Positions 1-7,720 of a DNA stretch of 64,000 nt are shown piece after piece. Below the pieces are notes generated by a model. The model did not search any database. It worked only from the letters and a program-made list of their open reading frames with translations, and had not been told where the DNA came from. The position numbers and the translations under genes were made by a program. Position 1 is the first letter of the stretch; each line of letters opens with the position of its first letter. The DNA is from Pseudomonas sp. MF4836. Lineage in GTDB: Bacteria; Pseudomonadota; Gammaproteobacteria; Pseudomonadales; Pseudomonadaceae. The stretch spans positions 1 to 64,000 of the forward strand of contig NZ_MVOL01000011.1 of NCBI RefSeq assembly GCF_002018875.1, written 5' to 3'.

Positions 1-10
1 TTTGTTTTGT

Positions 11-80
11 AAGTTTACGGGTGCTACCGAGGTCTACACATGGTAGATCTTCGTCAGAGTCAGATTTGTATAAGGGACAG
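11..80 (+). other. Sequencing adapter (Illumina P5 / Nextera-like), not genomic
   Basis: Positions 11-39 align without gaps to the 29-base Illumina P5 oligonucleotide at 21 of 29 bases. A 10-base index-like stretch follows (40-49). Positions 51-61 are a shortened copy of the Nextera read-1 linker, and 62-80 match the 19-base transposase mosaic end at 17 of 19 bases. Order and spacing are those of a tagmented library molecule. The mismatches suggest an uncorrected noisy read. This should be trimmed and not annotated as genome. Confidence 0.9.
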
Positions 81-81
81 C

Positions 82-381
82 CCTCAGGCTGGGCTCATTC
101 GAACGTTCGACGTTGTTCTTGCCCTAGCGGGGATATTGGCAAGCACTCCAGTGATGATGATCTTGGCCTTGATTGGCCTGTTCGATACGGGGTCTCCGTT
201 TTTCAGCCAAGTCAGAGTCGGCAGGAATAAAAAACCCTTCACGCTCTACAAGCTGCGAACTATGAAGCCTTGTACAGCCGAGGTAGCCACACACCTCGCG
301 AGTAGGGATGACGTTACGCGGTATGCGTCCGGCCAAGTCATCTACCCAAGCCCGAAAAGCCAGGACATGGTGTGCACTTAA
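82..381 (+). pseudogene. Sugar transferase (WcaJ/WbaP-type) N-terminal fragment
   Basis: The frame directly after the adapter reads like the start of the catalytic part of a bacterial sugar transferase (undecaprenyl-phosphate glycosyl-1-phosphate transferase). It has a hydrophobic helix (FDVVLALAGILASTP), then the family motif GSPFFSQVRVGRN and YKLRTM. Homology is lost after about position 320 (DDVTRY...), and the frame stops at 381 without the rest of the domain. This enzyme normally starts O-antigen or exopolysaccharide synthesis at the inner membrane. It is broken at both ends: by the contig end on the left and by the IS66-related rearrangement on the right. Confidence 0.75.
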
Positions 382-422
382 TTTAGGTGGGCACCAGTTC
401 TAGCCTTTTAAGCGGGTATCTC

Positions 423-746
423 ATGCAGCCAACACGCCGTTCGTATTCCAAATCCTTCAAAGCCCAGGTCATTCAAGAGTGTGTCCAACCCGGCGCTTCA
501 ATCGCCAGCGTCGCCCTCGGCCATAGCCTCAACGCAAACCTCGTCCACAAATGGATTCGGGTACAAGCGCAGAAAAGTACGGCGCTTCAACCCGCATTCG
601 TCCCGTTGCCCATACAAACAACGGCGCCAGTACCTTCATCGAATATCAGCGTTGAGATTCTGCACCCGCGCGGCACCGTCAAAGTGAACTGGCCAACTGA
701 TAGCGCTGCTGCCTGCGCCGCCTTCCTTAGAGACCTATTGCGATGA
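423..746 (+). CDS. tnpA: IS66 family accessory protein TnpA
   Basis: A 107-residue protein with a helix-turn-helix-like N-terminus (SYSKSFKAQVIQECVQPG, ALGHSLNANLVHKWIR) typical of the small first protein of IS66-type transposons. The C-terminal ISVEILHPRGTVKVNWP segment is also usual for the family. The ATG at 423 fits the family start; an in-frame upstream extension exists but lacks family character. Its stop overlaps the tnpB start at 743 (ATGA), the usual coupled arrangement. It is probably expressed but useless without the transposase. Confidence 0.85.
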   Translation: MQPTRRSYSKSFKAQVIQECVQPGASIASVALGHSLNANLVHKWIRVQAQKSTALQPAFVPLPIQTTAPVPSSNISVEILHPRGTVKVNWPTDSAAACAAFLRDLLR

Positions 747-1206
747 TCCGCATCGATGCCATCTGGCTCGCCACCGAGCCCATGGATATGCGCGCCGGCA
801 CTGAAACGGCGCTGGCCAGGGTCGTCGCGGTGTTCGGTGCGGCGAAGCCGCACTGCGCCTATCTATTTGCCAATCGCCGCGCGACCCGGATGAAAGTGCT
901 GGTACACGATGGGATTGGCGTCTGGCTGGCGGCACGTCGTTTGAACCAAGGCAGATTCCATTGGCCATCGACAACAACCCTGTCGAGAACACGATCAGGC
1001 CTTGGGCGCTTGGGCGCTCCAATTGGTTGTTCACCGGGTCTCTGCGCAGCGGCAAACGAGCGGCCGCGATCATGAGTTTGATCCAGTCGGCACGCATGAA
1101 TGGGCATGATCCGTATGCTTATCTCAAAGATGTGCTGACGCGGTTGCCGACGCAGAAAGCCAGTGAGATTGAGCATCTGCTGCCGCATCAATGGATGCCG
1201 GACTGA
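743..1206 (+). pseudogene. IS66 TnpB-TnpC deletion fusion remnant
   Basis: Positions 743-958 encode the first two thirds of IS66 TnpB (the second accessory protein; MIRIDAIWLATEPMDMRAG, YLFANRRATRMKVLVHD). From 961 the +1-shifted frame encodes the C-terminus of the TnpC transposase: the DNNPVEN-IRP motif carrying the last catalytic glutamate, WLFTGSLRSGKRAA, and the end at 1206. The junction is a clean deletion of roughly a kilobase relative to a normal IS66. Neither part is functional. Confidence 0.8.
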
Positions 1207-1211
1207 CTTAC

Positions 1212-1733
1212 TCAGCCTGAGTTTGGCAGCCTGCTTGTCGCCCGCGTGACGTCCATTAGCTCTTCACTGGCCAACTGTTTCCGCATCGGTGTACAAGCCA
1301 GCTCAAGACCGGAGGGCGAGGTATAGACAGCTTGATTATCTCCGTGATAGCCACACCGACGGTAGAACGCGGTTGCGTTAGGGGTAGCATCTAAATGGAT
1401 GTCGACGATTCCGGCTTTAAAGGCCAGTCGCTCAAGGTATAGGAGCATTGCCTTGCCAATCCCCTGTCCCATGAATGCAGGCAAAACGAAAATAGCGCCT
1501 ATCTCTCCAGACTGGAAATCAATCAGACCTGTTGCGACCGGTGTCTCGCCCAACCAGGCAACGTGGTACTCCTTTTCCACCCAAGCCCGATATCGGTCTG
1601 TGAGCGGCACATCAGTCCACGCCATTACTTGCTCAGCGGTATAGACGGTAATGCATTGATGCCGGATCGCCTGGAGGCGTATATCAAACGCGGCCTCGGC
1701 GTCAGTACGTTTGGCTGGGCGAATCAACAGCAT
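1212..1733 (-). CDS. GNAT family N-acetyltransferase
   Basis: A 173-residue GCN5-related acetyltransferase, which would transfer an acetyl group from acetyl-CoA to an unknown amine. The acetyl-CoA binding motif is visible as IFVLPAFMGQGIGKAML (Q/R-x-x-G-x-G/A), followed by the typical ATPNATAFYRRCGY end. The start at 1733 was chosen because GGAG lies 7 bases upstream; upstream in-frame starts have no such site. The stop lies 6 bases past the IS66 remnant, so its downstream context has been rearranged. Base composition is Pseudomonas-like, not like the AT-rich element. Confidence 0.85.
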   Translation of the reverse strand: MLLIRPAKRTDAEAAFDIRLQAIRHQCITVYTAEQVMAWTDVPLTDRYRAWVEKEYHVAWLGETPVATGLIDFQSGEIGAIFVLPAFMGQGIGKAMLLYLERLAFKAGIVDIHLDATPNATAFYRRCGYHGDNQAVYTSPSGLELACTPMRKQLASEELMDVTRATSRLPNSG

Positions 1734-1773
1734 CTTCACTCTCCTTGTCATCAATGAGTTGGAAGGGGAATGA

Positions 1774-1803
1774 AAAAGCCCCATCCATTTCTGGCGGGGC
1801 TTC
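1774..1803 (+). terminator. Terminator-like hairpin beside the GNAT gene
   Basis: An inverted repeat AAGCCCC...GGGGCTT with a 13-base loop lies just upstream of the GNAT gene. It has few T residues after it, so it could be a weak terminator for rightward reading or a leader structure. Confidence 0.35.
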
Positions 1804-2038
1804 TGGTCAATGCTTCTGTTCTAAGCACGCATCGCCCTATGGTCCGCCAAAGGCAGTCATCAAGGGGCGCATCATGCTAACGAGATTTGTAGGGGTCATT
1901 GATTGATAATCTGGAGATTTGAGCACTGTGTCAATAACCGAAAATGCAAACTGGCGAGTCGCTCTTTCGTGAAATCTGATCGTATTTAGACCATTTGCTT
2001 TGTCCAGACGACTTCACCAGGCGCTTACGCTAGGCTTT

Positions 2039-2230
2039 CTAGAAGCACAATCCTAAGATCTCGCCGTTCTCGTCAGTCGCAGGCAGATCATACGTGTCGA
2101 TCAGCTCCCCTTTAGCGAAAACGAGCCTAGGCATCCAAAAGGAATGCTTCGCAACCAGCGGCAACAGCTGAGCCAAAGACAATGCATCTGCGGGCTGCGT
2201 AGCCTGAAAAAATACTACTTCAAGCGGATA
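2039..2230 (-). pseudogene. Coding remnant in frame with the VanY-like gene
   Basis: After the stop codon of the VanY-like gene, the same frame stays open for 63 codons and reads like real protein (segments VVFFQATQPADALSLAQLL and PRLVFAKGELIDTYDLP, ending ENGEILGLCF). No ATG/GTG/TTG start with a ribosome site lies at its head. It may be a decayed small gene, or the tail of a longer protein cut by the TGA at 2231-2233. The family is not recognised. The rest of 1804-2038 shows no gene. Confidence 0.45.
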
Positions 2231-2758
2231 TCAGTCAGCTTTAAATCTCCAATGCCAAGGCTCATAAGCGTAGCCGGCGGCATTATCGATTGGGTAAGAC
2301 ATGTGAAAACCAAATGATCTCGCGTTTTCTGTCAGCCACTCGTAGGCCAACGAGTTCTCAAATTCTCGCTCAAGGACAGCGCTCCCGGACGTACCTATAT
2401 CGACGGCGCACCCGGTATGGTGTTCGCTAAAAAACGGAGGAGCCGAGACCGTCAGGATCTCTTCAATACTTAAACCCGAAGCTAGTTTTTTTTTGATTAT
2501 TGCAGCCTGCCGCTCAACAGTTCTGAAGGCCGAAACAATGTAAATATTCACATCCTGCTTGCCGGCAGAAGCCTTCAGCTGCCGCCAGGCCAGAGCAGCA
2601 AGGGGTACCAGCAAATGCTGTCTACTGTTTGCATCAACTTCAGCAAGCTCAAGAGCCTTAGCCTCATCGAACTCTTGAAGGTTGCGACCAATCACGGAAC
2701 TCAACGGTATGCCTAGGTCCTTGAGCATTCGCAGTGCAGGGGGCGTGTAGTACATCAT
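2231..2758 (-). CDS. VanY-type D-alanyl-D-alanine carboxypeptidase-like protein
   Basis: A 175-residue protein with the LD/DD-carboxypeptidase (peptidase M15B/VanY) zinc-site pattern: SEHHTGCAVDIG (SxHxxGxAxD), then the C-terminal EPWHWRF (ExWH). IYIVSAFRTVERQ matches the substrate-side S-x-YR region. The family removes the terminal D-alanine of peptidoglycan stem peptides. No signal peptide is visible, so its location is unclear; it may act in the cytoplasm or be delivered by a secretion system. It is followed in frame by a coding remnant. The start is uncertain by a few codons. Confidence 0.75.
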   Translation of the reverse strand: MMYYTPPALRMLKDLGIPLSSVIGRNLQEFDEAKALELAEVDANSRQHLLVPLAALAWRQLKASAGKQDVNIYIVSAFRTVERQAAIIKKKLASGLSIEEILTVSAPPFFSEHHTGCAVDIGTSGSAVLEREFENSLAYEWLTENARSFGFHMSYPIDNAAGYAYEPWHWRFKAD

Positions 2759-2946
2759 ACGAACCGAAGGACAGAGGGTAATCTAGCCTACCAGAGCCGG
2801 TGCTTAGATCAGCTCTCTTCACTACAAATAGTTGAACTTCACCTAGCGGGCCAGATGCCTTTACTAGACGCTTACTGCCTGCCTTCAACGAGTGTAGGAT
2901 TATTATGTGATTAATTATTTCGATAGCGGTAAGTACAGCAGATTGA

Positions 2947-2958
2947 GAATGGTATAAT
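2947..2958 (+). promoter_or_regulatory. Element-type extended -10 promoter
   Basis: The sequence GAATGGTATAAT has TATAAT at 2953-2958 and a TG dinucleotide one base upstream. The ATG at 2983 follows 24 bases later, and the leader contains AAACAAAC. It is the leftmost copy of the module that recurs throughout the element. Confidence 0.75.
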
Positions 2959-2982
2959 TAGACTAAACAAACTAAACCTATT

Positions 2983-3171
2983 ATGAATTACTCACATGAA
3001 TTGATTTTACCTAGCCAAGCCCGATTAATATTACCTGACCAGAAATTGATCACCCCCAATGAACAAGTGTTGATTCTGTCTAAAACGCCGATAAATGCAT
3101 TGTTGGATTTTTACTGTACTTCCCTGCCATTGAGCGCGCTCAATAAATTATCACCGTGCATATCCAGATAA
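2983..3171 (+). CDS. Small protein of unknown function (62 aa)
   Basis: A short frame placed exactly where the element's promoter module predicts a start: TATAAT, 24 bases, ATG. The product has a repetitive beginning (ELILPSQARLILPDQKLI, EQVLILS) suggesting short beta hairpins; no family is recognised. A bidirectional terminator lies 50 bases downstream, so this is a single-gene unit. The promoter and terminator support it as a real gene and mark the element as reaching at least this far left. Confidence 0.55.
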   Translation: MNYSHELILPSQARLILPDQKLITPNEQVLILSKTPINALLDFYCTSLPLSALNKLSPCISR

Positions 3172-3221
3172 ATCTCCCTTCTACGGCAAAGCCGGAATGC
3201 AACCACCAAATCAAACCCAAT

Positions 3222-3248
3222 AAAAAAGCCACTGAAGAGTGGCCTTTT
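3222..3248. terminator. Bidirectional terminator
   Basis: The hairpin GCCACT-GAAG-AGTGGC is flanked by an A run on the left and a T run on the right. It can therefore end both the rightward gene 2983-3171 and the leftward gene 3268-3849. Confidence 0.8.
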
Positions 3249-3267
3249 CATATCCAAACATTTGTAT

Positions 3268-3849
3268 TCATGCAGTTCTTCTATTGTCGTTGCGTAAGCT
3301 TCTATTTTTCATCAGCACCAAAGTGAACATTCCAACCAGGAGAGTAATCGGCCAGATTATTGTAAACGCAAACATAGAGCCGAACATTGCTGATGGATCG
3401 CTCAAGGAAAATTCTGCACGGGCATGGACAATTTCGCTTGTGTAATAACCATGGAGAAGGTAGGTCACAGTAGAAAGCTCGCCCGTGAAATCCCAAAACC
3501 TGATACCGAAGAAGAAGACAACTATCGACCTGTAAATGAATACCCAAACAATGACACTCATGATGAGCTTAAACGTCTTGATGCGTTTGTCCCACAAGTC
3601 TGGATTGAAGTAGTTAGGCTTGTAGTCCATCTGGTTGATCAGATAGAAAACAGGTAACGTCACGTAGAAGAAGATCATCGGCCCAAGACGAATCAGGGTA
3701 AGGTGATCATCGAAATAGGTAGAGTTTATTTTAGCCATGCCGCTGTAAAGCAAACCATTGAGCAATGGTAAAAAACCAATGACAGCATAAAAGAAGATAA
3801 ATCTTTGTAAGAAATTTAACCTTATCTTTTCCTTCTTCATCCATTTCAT
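3268..3849 (-). CDS. Multi-pass membrane protein of unknown function
   Basis: A 193-residue protein with four predicted membrane segments: after the basic N-terminus (FLQRFIFFYAVIGFLPLL), RLGPMIFFYVTLPVFYLI, TFKLIMSVIVWVFIYRSIVVFFFG, and AFTIIWPITLLVGMFTLVLM near the C-terminus. The start at 3849 follows AAGGTG with a 6-base spacer; a GTG three codons upstream is possible. It is unusual among element genes in having both the element-type promoter and a Shine-Dalgarno sequence. It lies downstream of the 781-residue membrane protein but has its own promoter. No family is recognised. Confidence 0.75.
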   Translation of the reverse strand: MKWMKKEKIRLNFLQRFIFFYAVIGFLPLLNGLLYSGMAKINSTYFDDHLTLIRLGPMIFFYVTLPVFYLINQMDYKPNYFNPDLWDKRIKTFKLIMSVIVWVFIYRSIVVFFFGIRFWDFTGELSTVTYLLHGYYTSEIVHARAEFSLSDPSAMFGSMFAFTIIWPITLLVGMFTLVLMKNRSLRNDNRRTA

Positions 3850-3876
3850 GTCGTTCACCTTCTTCTAGTTATTGCC

Positions 3877-3888
3877 ATTATAGCATTT
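3877..3888 (-). promoter_or_regulatory. Element-type promoter, AAATGCTATAAT form
   Basis: The reverse strand reads AAATGGCTATAAT-like AAATGCTATAAT ending at 3877. The ATG at 3849 is 27 bases further on. Confidence 0.7.
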
Positions 3889-3901
3889 ACTTCCGCAAAG
3901 A

Positions 3902-3935
3902 AAAGAGTTAGCCGACAAACAGATCTAACTCTTTA
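3902..3935. terminator. Terminator between membrane-protein genes
   Basis: A perfect 9-bp stem AAGAGTTAG/CTAACTCTT with a 13-base loop, placed between the stop of the 781-residue gene and the promoter of the next gene. Confidence 0.6.
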
Positions 3936-3965
3936 GAAATATATAAATTAAAGGACATAACCACT

Positions 3966-6311
3966 TTACCTTGTTCGTTGTAACGGTAGCACACCTTTAA
4001 ATTTCTCGCTCATTGAATTAACTTGAGTATTCGCTTGCTCACCCAGGGCTTTATCTGTAAATAAATCTTTTGCAACGAGCATATCTTTGAATGCAGCTGA
4101 GATAGATTTAATTCCACTGTATAAAACGATGAACATCATTATAGTAATAGTACAATGCAAGAAAAGCATCACGAACAATCTCATCACATCGAACATGAAC
4201 CCTGTTCCGCCCGAGAAAAATATCGAAGACAAATAAACAACAAACTCGTTTACTATGACAATGACAACTGACACCAACGTCATCCCGACAAAGAATAAGG
4301 TGGCTACAATTGTTCCACTGAAACAAATCCAAACCAGTTGAAGCATAATATTTTTCAGTACGTCAAATGCTTCCTGTTCATTTCTATTAATAAAAATCGA
4401 CTTAACCAGCCTGACGCTCATTGTCACTATTATTTCAAGCGCACTAGCAACCACCACGCCAATCTCACCCAAAAGCAATAGAAGAGGCAGCAGACCTATT
4501 AATATCTGGTTAGCCATGAAGAACGCATACATAAACATCGAAGCTGTCGATATATAGGAAAGAAGGTTTGTCATGTACCTTTCGTTTTTATTAAAGGTCA
4601 AAATTCCGTTTCTTATTATTTCAGAACCATAGTAAACAACCAATGAGACCTGTGTATATTCTGACGCATTGCTCCAAAGTGAAGCCGGGACGTTTAGAAC
4701 CGGGGATACACAATTCGAATCTGTATTAAAGCAAGACTTAAATTGAAACCCCAAATTTTCGTAATAACGTGCCGTTAATTTATTTAGCAGTGCCTGAATC
4801 CCATCCAGTGCGAGAGCGCCCAGTTTATTTTCTGTCTGCGAAAAATAGACTTCATAAATAGACTTATTTATATCAAAGAGCTTTTGCACCTTCATAGTGT
4901 CTATCATTTCTTGATTCATTTGATTCTTATCATTTTCATTCAATGCTTCTGCTGAATCCGAAGCGTTGAAATTCTGATTAACGCTGATTTTGAAAATTGA
5001 GTATTGAGCATCAATGGCGTTAGTCATTTTCTTTTGATAGTTATTGAGATTCATCAAGCCAATGAATGAAGCGAAAATATCTGACGTGAATTTTTCTGGT
5101 GTGATTCCCTGCAGGAGGACTTGAACCACAGGATCAACAGTGGCTCTCACGACATTCAGCATTTGGTCACGCCCATTGTGAAGCTCTTCTATAGAAACGG
5201 AGTCTCTAAATTCATGTACGAACGAATCCTTGTCTGCCACGGTTCCATCTTCATTCATATCTAGGCAGTCATTAAGCAGCAATTCACTATCAGCGTATTT
5301 CATGCGATTATCAGCCTTATCAAGCCCTGTACTGCACATGAACATCTGCATTTTTCTAGCTTCTTTATAAGCCATGTCAAATATTTTAAGATTGGCATCT
5401 TTGATTACATCTAATTGACCTGATGAATTGATGCTACCAGCGCTATAAACATTCACTTGCAGCTTCGTTAGACACTGGGCTGTCTTAGTAATCTCACCAA
5501 CCTTTAAAGAGCTTCCATCATATTTAGATGCTGGTGCTTGATTTTCTAGACAGCGAGAAAAATCAGTTTCTACGAATCTAAACTTGCCCGATTGAACGTC
5601 TTTTACCAAATTGTGCTTTACCAAAAGCTGTCTACGAAGCGCCAAGTCGTTTGACGCCATCTGAATGGCATTGATAATCTCCATTTTATAAATGCTTTCA
5701 GCTTGTACTACGCCCCTGGTGACATAGGCCGATTCATCTTTAATAGAAGCGTTTATATAGAAAGGCATGAAGAACATAACGGTCGATTTCAACAAGACGA
5801 AATTGACAATCAAAGCCGCAAGAACCAAATGAATAATCCACCCATTCCCCACTAAAAACAAAACCGCGCCCAAAGTTAAAAATACTAGGAATTTATTCTC
5901 CTTTAGGCCATATTCAGCATTGGCAGCATTCTTGAATAACCTTGCCAATATGTTTAAACCACAAACGAATATAGAAACTATCCCAAATATCCCTACTGCG
6001 TCTTTCATGACCCCTTGTATTGCAACGCCCTCTTTTGACTTGTCAGCTACAATTGACAATGTGTCGTTATCCCCAAGATATGGAGCAAGGACCAGCCCAG
6101 CTACCATGACTGATTGGGGTGTAATCATCTTTGCAATTGAGCTAAATGCGAAATCTCGCTTACTCTCATGACCTGCGCATTTGCCAACCATGTCAGAAGT
6201 GGCGTAGTAGCAGTCAGCTTGTTGGGCGTCTTGATACGTTTCTGCTTGCGATAATGGCGAAAGAATTGCCATAAGCAGAAATATCATAGAAATTATCTTT
6301 TTGGAGTTCAT
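3966..6311 (-). CDS. Large DotA/TraY/VirB6-like inner-membrane protein (781 aa)
   Basis: It has a signal peptide (residues 1-23, ...LSPLSQA), three or four membrane helices at about 100-190, a large polar region (about 195-580) with several cysteines, then five or six helices from about 585 to 745 and a basic tail. This N-helices/large loop/C-helices layout with a cleavable signal is that of DotA/TraY and other transfer-channel proteins. The assignment rests on topology and genome context; no diagnostic motif was found. It has its own element-type promoter. The protein probably sits in the inner membrane with the loop in the periplasm. It is one of four such proteins in the window. Confidence 0.6.
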   Translation of the reverse strand: MNSKKIISMIFLLMAILSPLSQAETYQDAQQADCYYATSDMVGKCAGHESKRDFAFSSIAKMITPQSVMVAGLVLAPYLGDNDTLSIVADKSKEGVAIQGVMKDAVGIFGIVSIFVCGLNILARLFKNAANAEYGLKENKFLVFLTLGAVLFLVGNGWIIHLVLAALIVNFVLLKSTVMFFMPFYINASIKDESAYVTRGVVQAESIYKMEIINAIQMASNDLALRRQLLVKHNLVKDVQSGKFRFVETDFSRCLENQAPASKYDGSSLKVGEITKTAQCLTKLQVNVYSAGSINSSGQLDVIKDANLKIFDMAYKEARKMQMFMCSTGLDKADNRMKYADSELLLNDCLDMNEDGTVADKDSFVHEFRDSVSIEELHNGRDQMLNVVRATVDPVVQVLLQGITPEKFTSDIFASFIGLMNLNNYQKKMTNAIDAQYSIFKISVNQNFNASDSAEALNENDKNQMNQEMIDTMKVQKLFDINKSIYEVYFSQTENKLGALALDGIQALLNKLTARYYENLGFQFKSCFNTDSNCVSPVLNVPASLWSNASEYTQVSLVVYYGSEIIRNGILTFNKNERYMTNLLSYISTASMFMYAFFMANQILIGLLPLLLLLGEIGVVVASALEIIVTMSVRLVKSIFINRNEQEAFDVLKNIMLQLVWICFSGTIVATLFFVGMTLVSVVIVIVNEFVVYLSSIFFSGGTGFMFDVMRLFVMLFLHCTITIMMFIVLYSGIKSISAAFKDMLVAKDLFTDKALGEQANTQVNSMSEKFKGVLPLQRTR

Positions 6312-6334
6312 TTATATAGTGTTCGTTTTACTTA

Positions 6335-6346
6335 ATTATACCATTT
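6335..6346 (-). promoter_or_regulatory. Element-type promoter of the 781-aa gene
   Basis: The reverse strand reads AAATGGTATAAT, then 23 bases to the ATG at 6311 with no Shine-Dalgarno sequence. Confidence 0.8.
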
Positions 6347-6368
6347 GAAATCATTGCTTTAAGAAGCT

Positions 6369-6380
6369 AAATGGTATACT
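6369..6380 (+). promoter_or_regulatory. Orphan element-type promoter
   Basis: AAATGGTATACT is followed 24 bases later by an ATG at 6405, exactly as for other element genes. The frame from that ATG ends after five codons (M-D-I-I-K, stop at 6420-6422) and no longer gene follows. It faces away from the 781-aa gene and into the umuC terminator. It is either a remnant left when the SOS operon was inserted or the promoter of a very short RNA. Confidence 0.65.
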
Positions 6381-6410
6381 TCAAACATAACAGCAAACAC
6401 CAACATGGAT

Positions 6411-6437
6411 ATAATAAAATGAAGCCTTAAAGCTTCA
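6411..6437 (-). terminator. Terminator of the umuD-abi-umuC operon
   Basis: The inverted repeat TGAAGC-TTTAAG-GCTTCA is followed on the minus strand by TTTTATTAT. It overlaps the umuC stop codon. Confidence 0.65.
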
Positions 6438-7717
6438 GCATTTAACCCTCTTGAGCTGATTCCAATCAGTGACGAAACTATCTGACAGATAATCCCTTTT
6501 CATTCCCCACTGGGGAATGGGTGGCTCCACAGCGAGCATGATGCTACCCCGGCCATAGCGAGCGTTGATCCCATCTAACACCTTCATCAAGGTCTCAGAA
6601 TTGCGCCGTGGTTCTGGTGCAAATAGATCCGGCTGATACCCGTCGCCACTCACGAATTGACTCAACACGATCCCAGCCTTCGCATAGCGATAGCCTGGCA
6701 CGTAGATCTTCTGTAGTCCCTCAAGGGCCATAGCAACGAACTCCCGAGTGTCGTTACTCGGCACCTGCAAGCCACAGATCGAAGCGCGGCTGTAGGGCTT
6801 GTCATCGAAGCGGGACGTTTGGATGAAGACCTGAAGGCAGGAAGCAAGCTGCCCTTCCGACCGTAGCTTTGCACATGCCCTACTCGCATATGTGGCAACG
6901 GCTTCACGAAGCCCCTGCAGTGTAGTAACACGCTCACCAAAGGATCGAGTGCTTGCTATGGTTTGCTTGGGTTCAGGGGAGTCCTCAAGCGCATAGCAGC
7001 TAACCCCTTCCAGCTCCATCGAAGTCTTTTCAACGTTGACGTTGAACACCTTGCGTAAGGTTTTACGGTCATACCGTGCAAGGTCGATAGCCTTGTTGAT
7101 TCCCATGCCTTGAAGGCTCGCAGAGAGCTTCCGGCCTATGCCCCAAATCTCATCAACTGGCATCCATTTCAGAAGCTTGTCACGACGCTCTGCATCCATC
7201 AGAACCACGACACCACCAGTTTCCTTGCGCCATTTCTTCGCGCTGAAATTGGCAGCTTTTGCCAAAGTCTTGGTAGGCCCAAACCCTACACCTACCCCTA
7301 TGCCGGTCTGCTTCTTCACCGCCAATTGAATCTCACGCCCAAGCTTCTCCAAGTCGCCCTGGACGCCGGTGAAATCTAGCCAGCTTTCGTCAATCAATAC
7401 ACCTCGATCCGAGGCGCAAACGTCTCTAAAACACGCATCACACGGTTACTGACTTCTTGGTACAAGGCGTAATTTGAACTGACCACTCGCAGGCCGTGAG
7501 ACTTCATCAGGTGCTTAATTTCGAAGAACGGCGCGCCCATCTTGATCCCCAGCCCGCCGTTGGCCGTGTCCTTGCTTTTGGCAATTGGACAGCGGGAAAC
7601 GACGCAACCATCTGAGTTCGACAATGCGACCACGGGAACACCGATCAACGTAGGGTCGAAAAGACGCTCTGCGCTCACGTAGAAGCAATCACAATCAACC
7701 AGACAGAAGACGGCCAT
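6435..7717 (-). pseudogene. umuC: UmuC-like Y-family DNA polymerase (pol V subunit), frameshifted
   Basis: Codons from 7717 encode the palm start (FCLVDCDCFYVSAERLFDP, with the first metal-binding Asp). The frame then stops at 7394-7396 right after RIEVY. The next frame continues immediately with IDESWLDFTG, the second catalytic motif (usually YSIDES), so a single base appears to be missing at about 7397-7400. The rest is complete: GVGFGPTKTLAKAAN, the helix-hairpin-helix region, the little finger, and a clamp-binding YQPDLF motif near the C-terminus. An intact protein would be about 427 residues, normal for UmuC/RumB. It is last in an SOS operon, 3 bases after the previous stop. A sequencing error is possible. 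Confidence 0.85.
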
Positions 7718-7720
7718 CAG

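Larger units (their letters stand above)
423..1206 (+). mobile_element. IS66-family element, internally deleted
   Basis: An intact IS66 accessory gene (tnpA type) overlaps the beginning of tnpB. At about 958-961 the sequence jumps directly to the last 80 codons of the tnpC transposase. The middle of the element, including most of the DDE catalytic domain, is missing, so it cannot move by itself. No terminal inverted repeats or target duplication could be identified with confidence. Confidence 0.85.
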
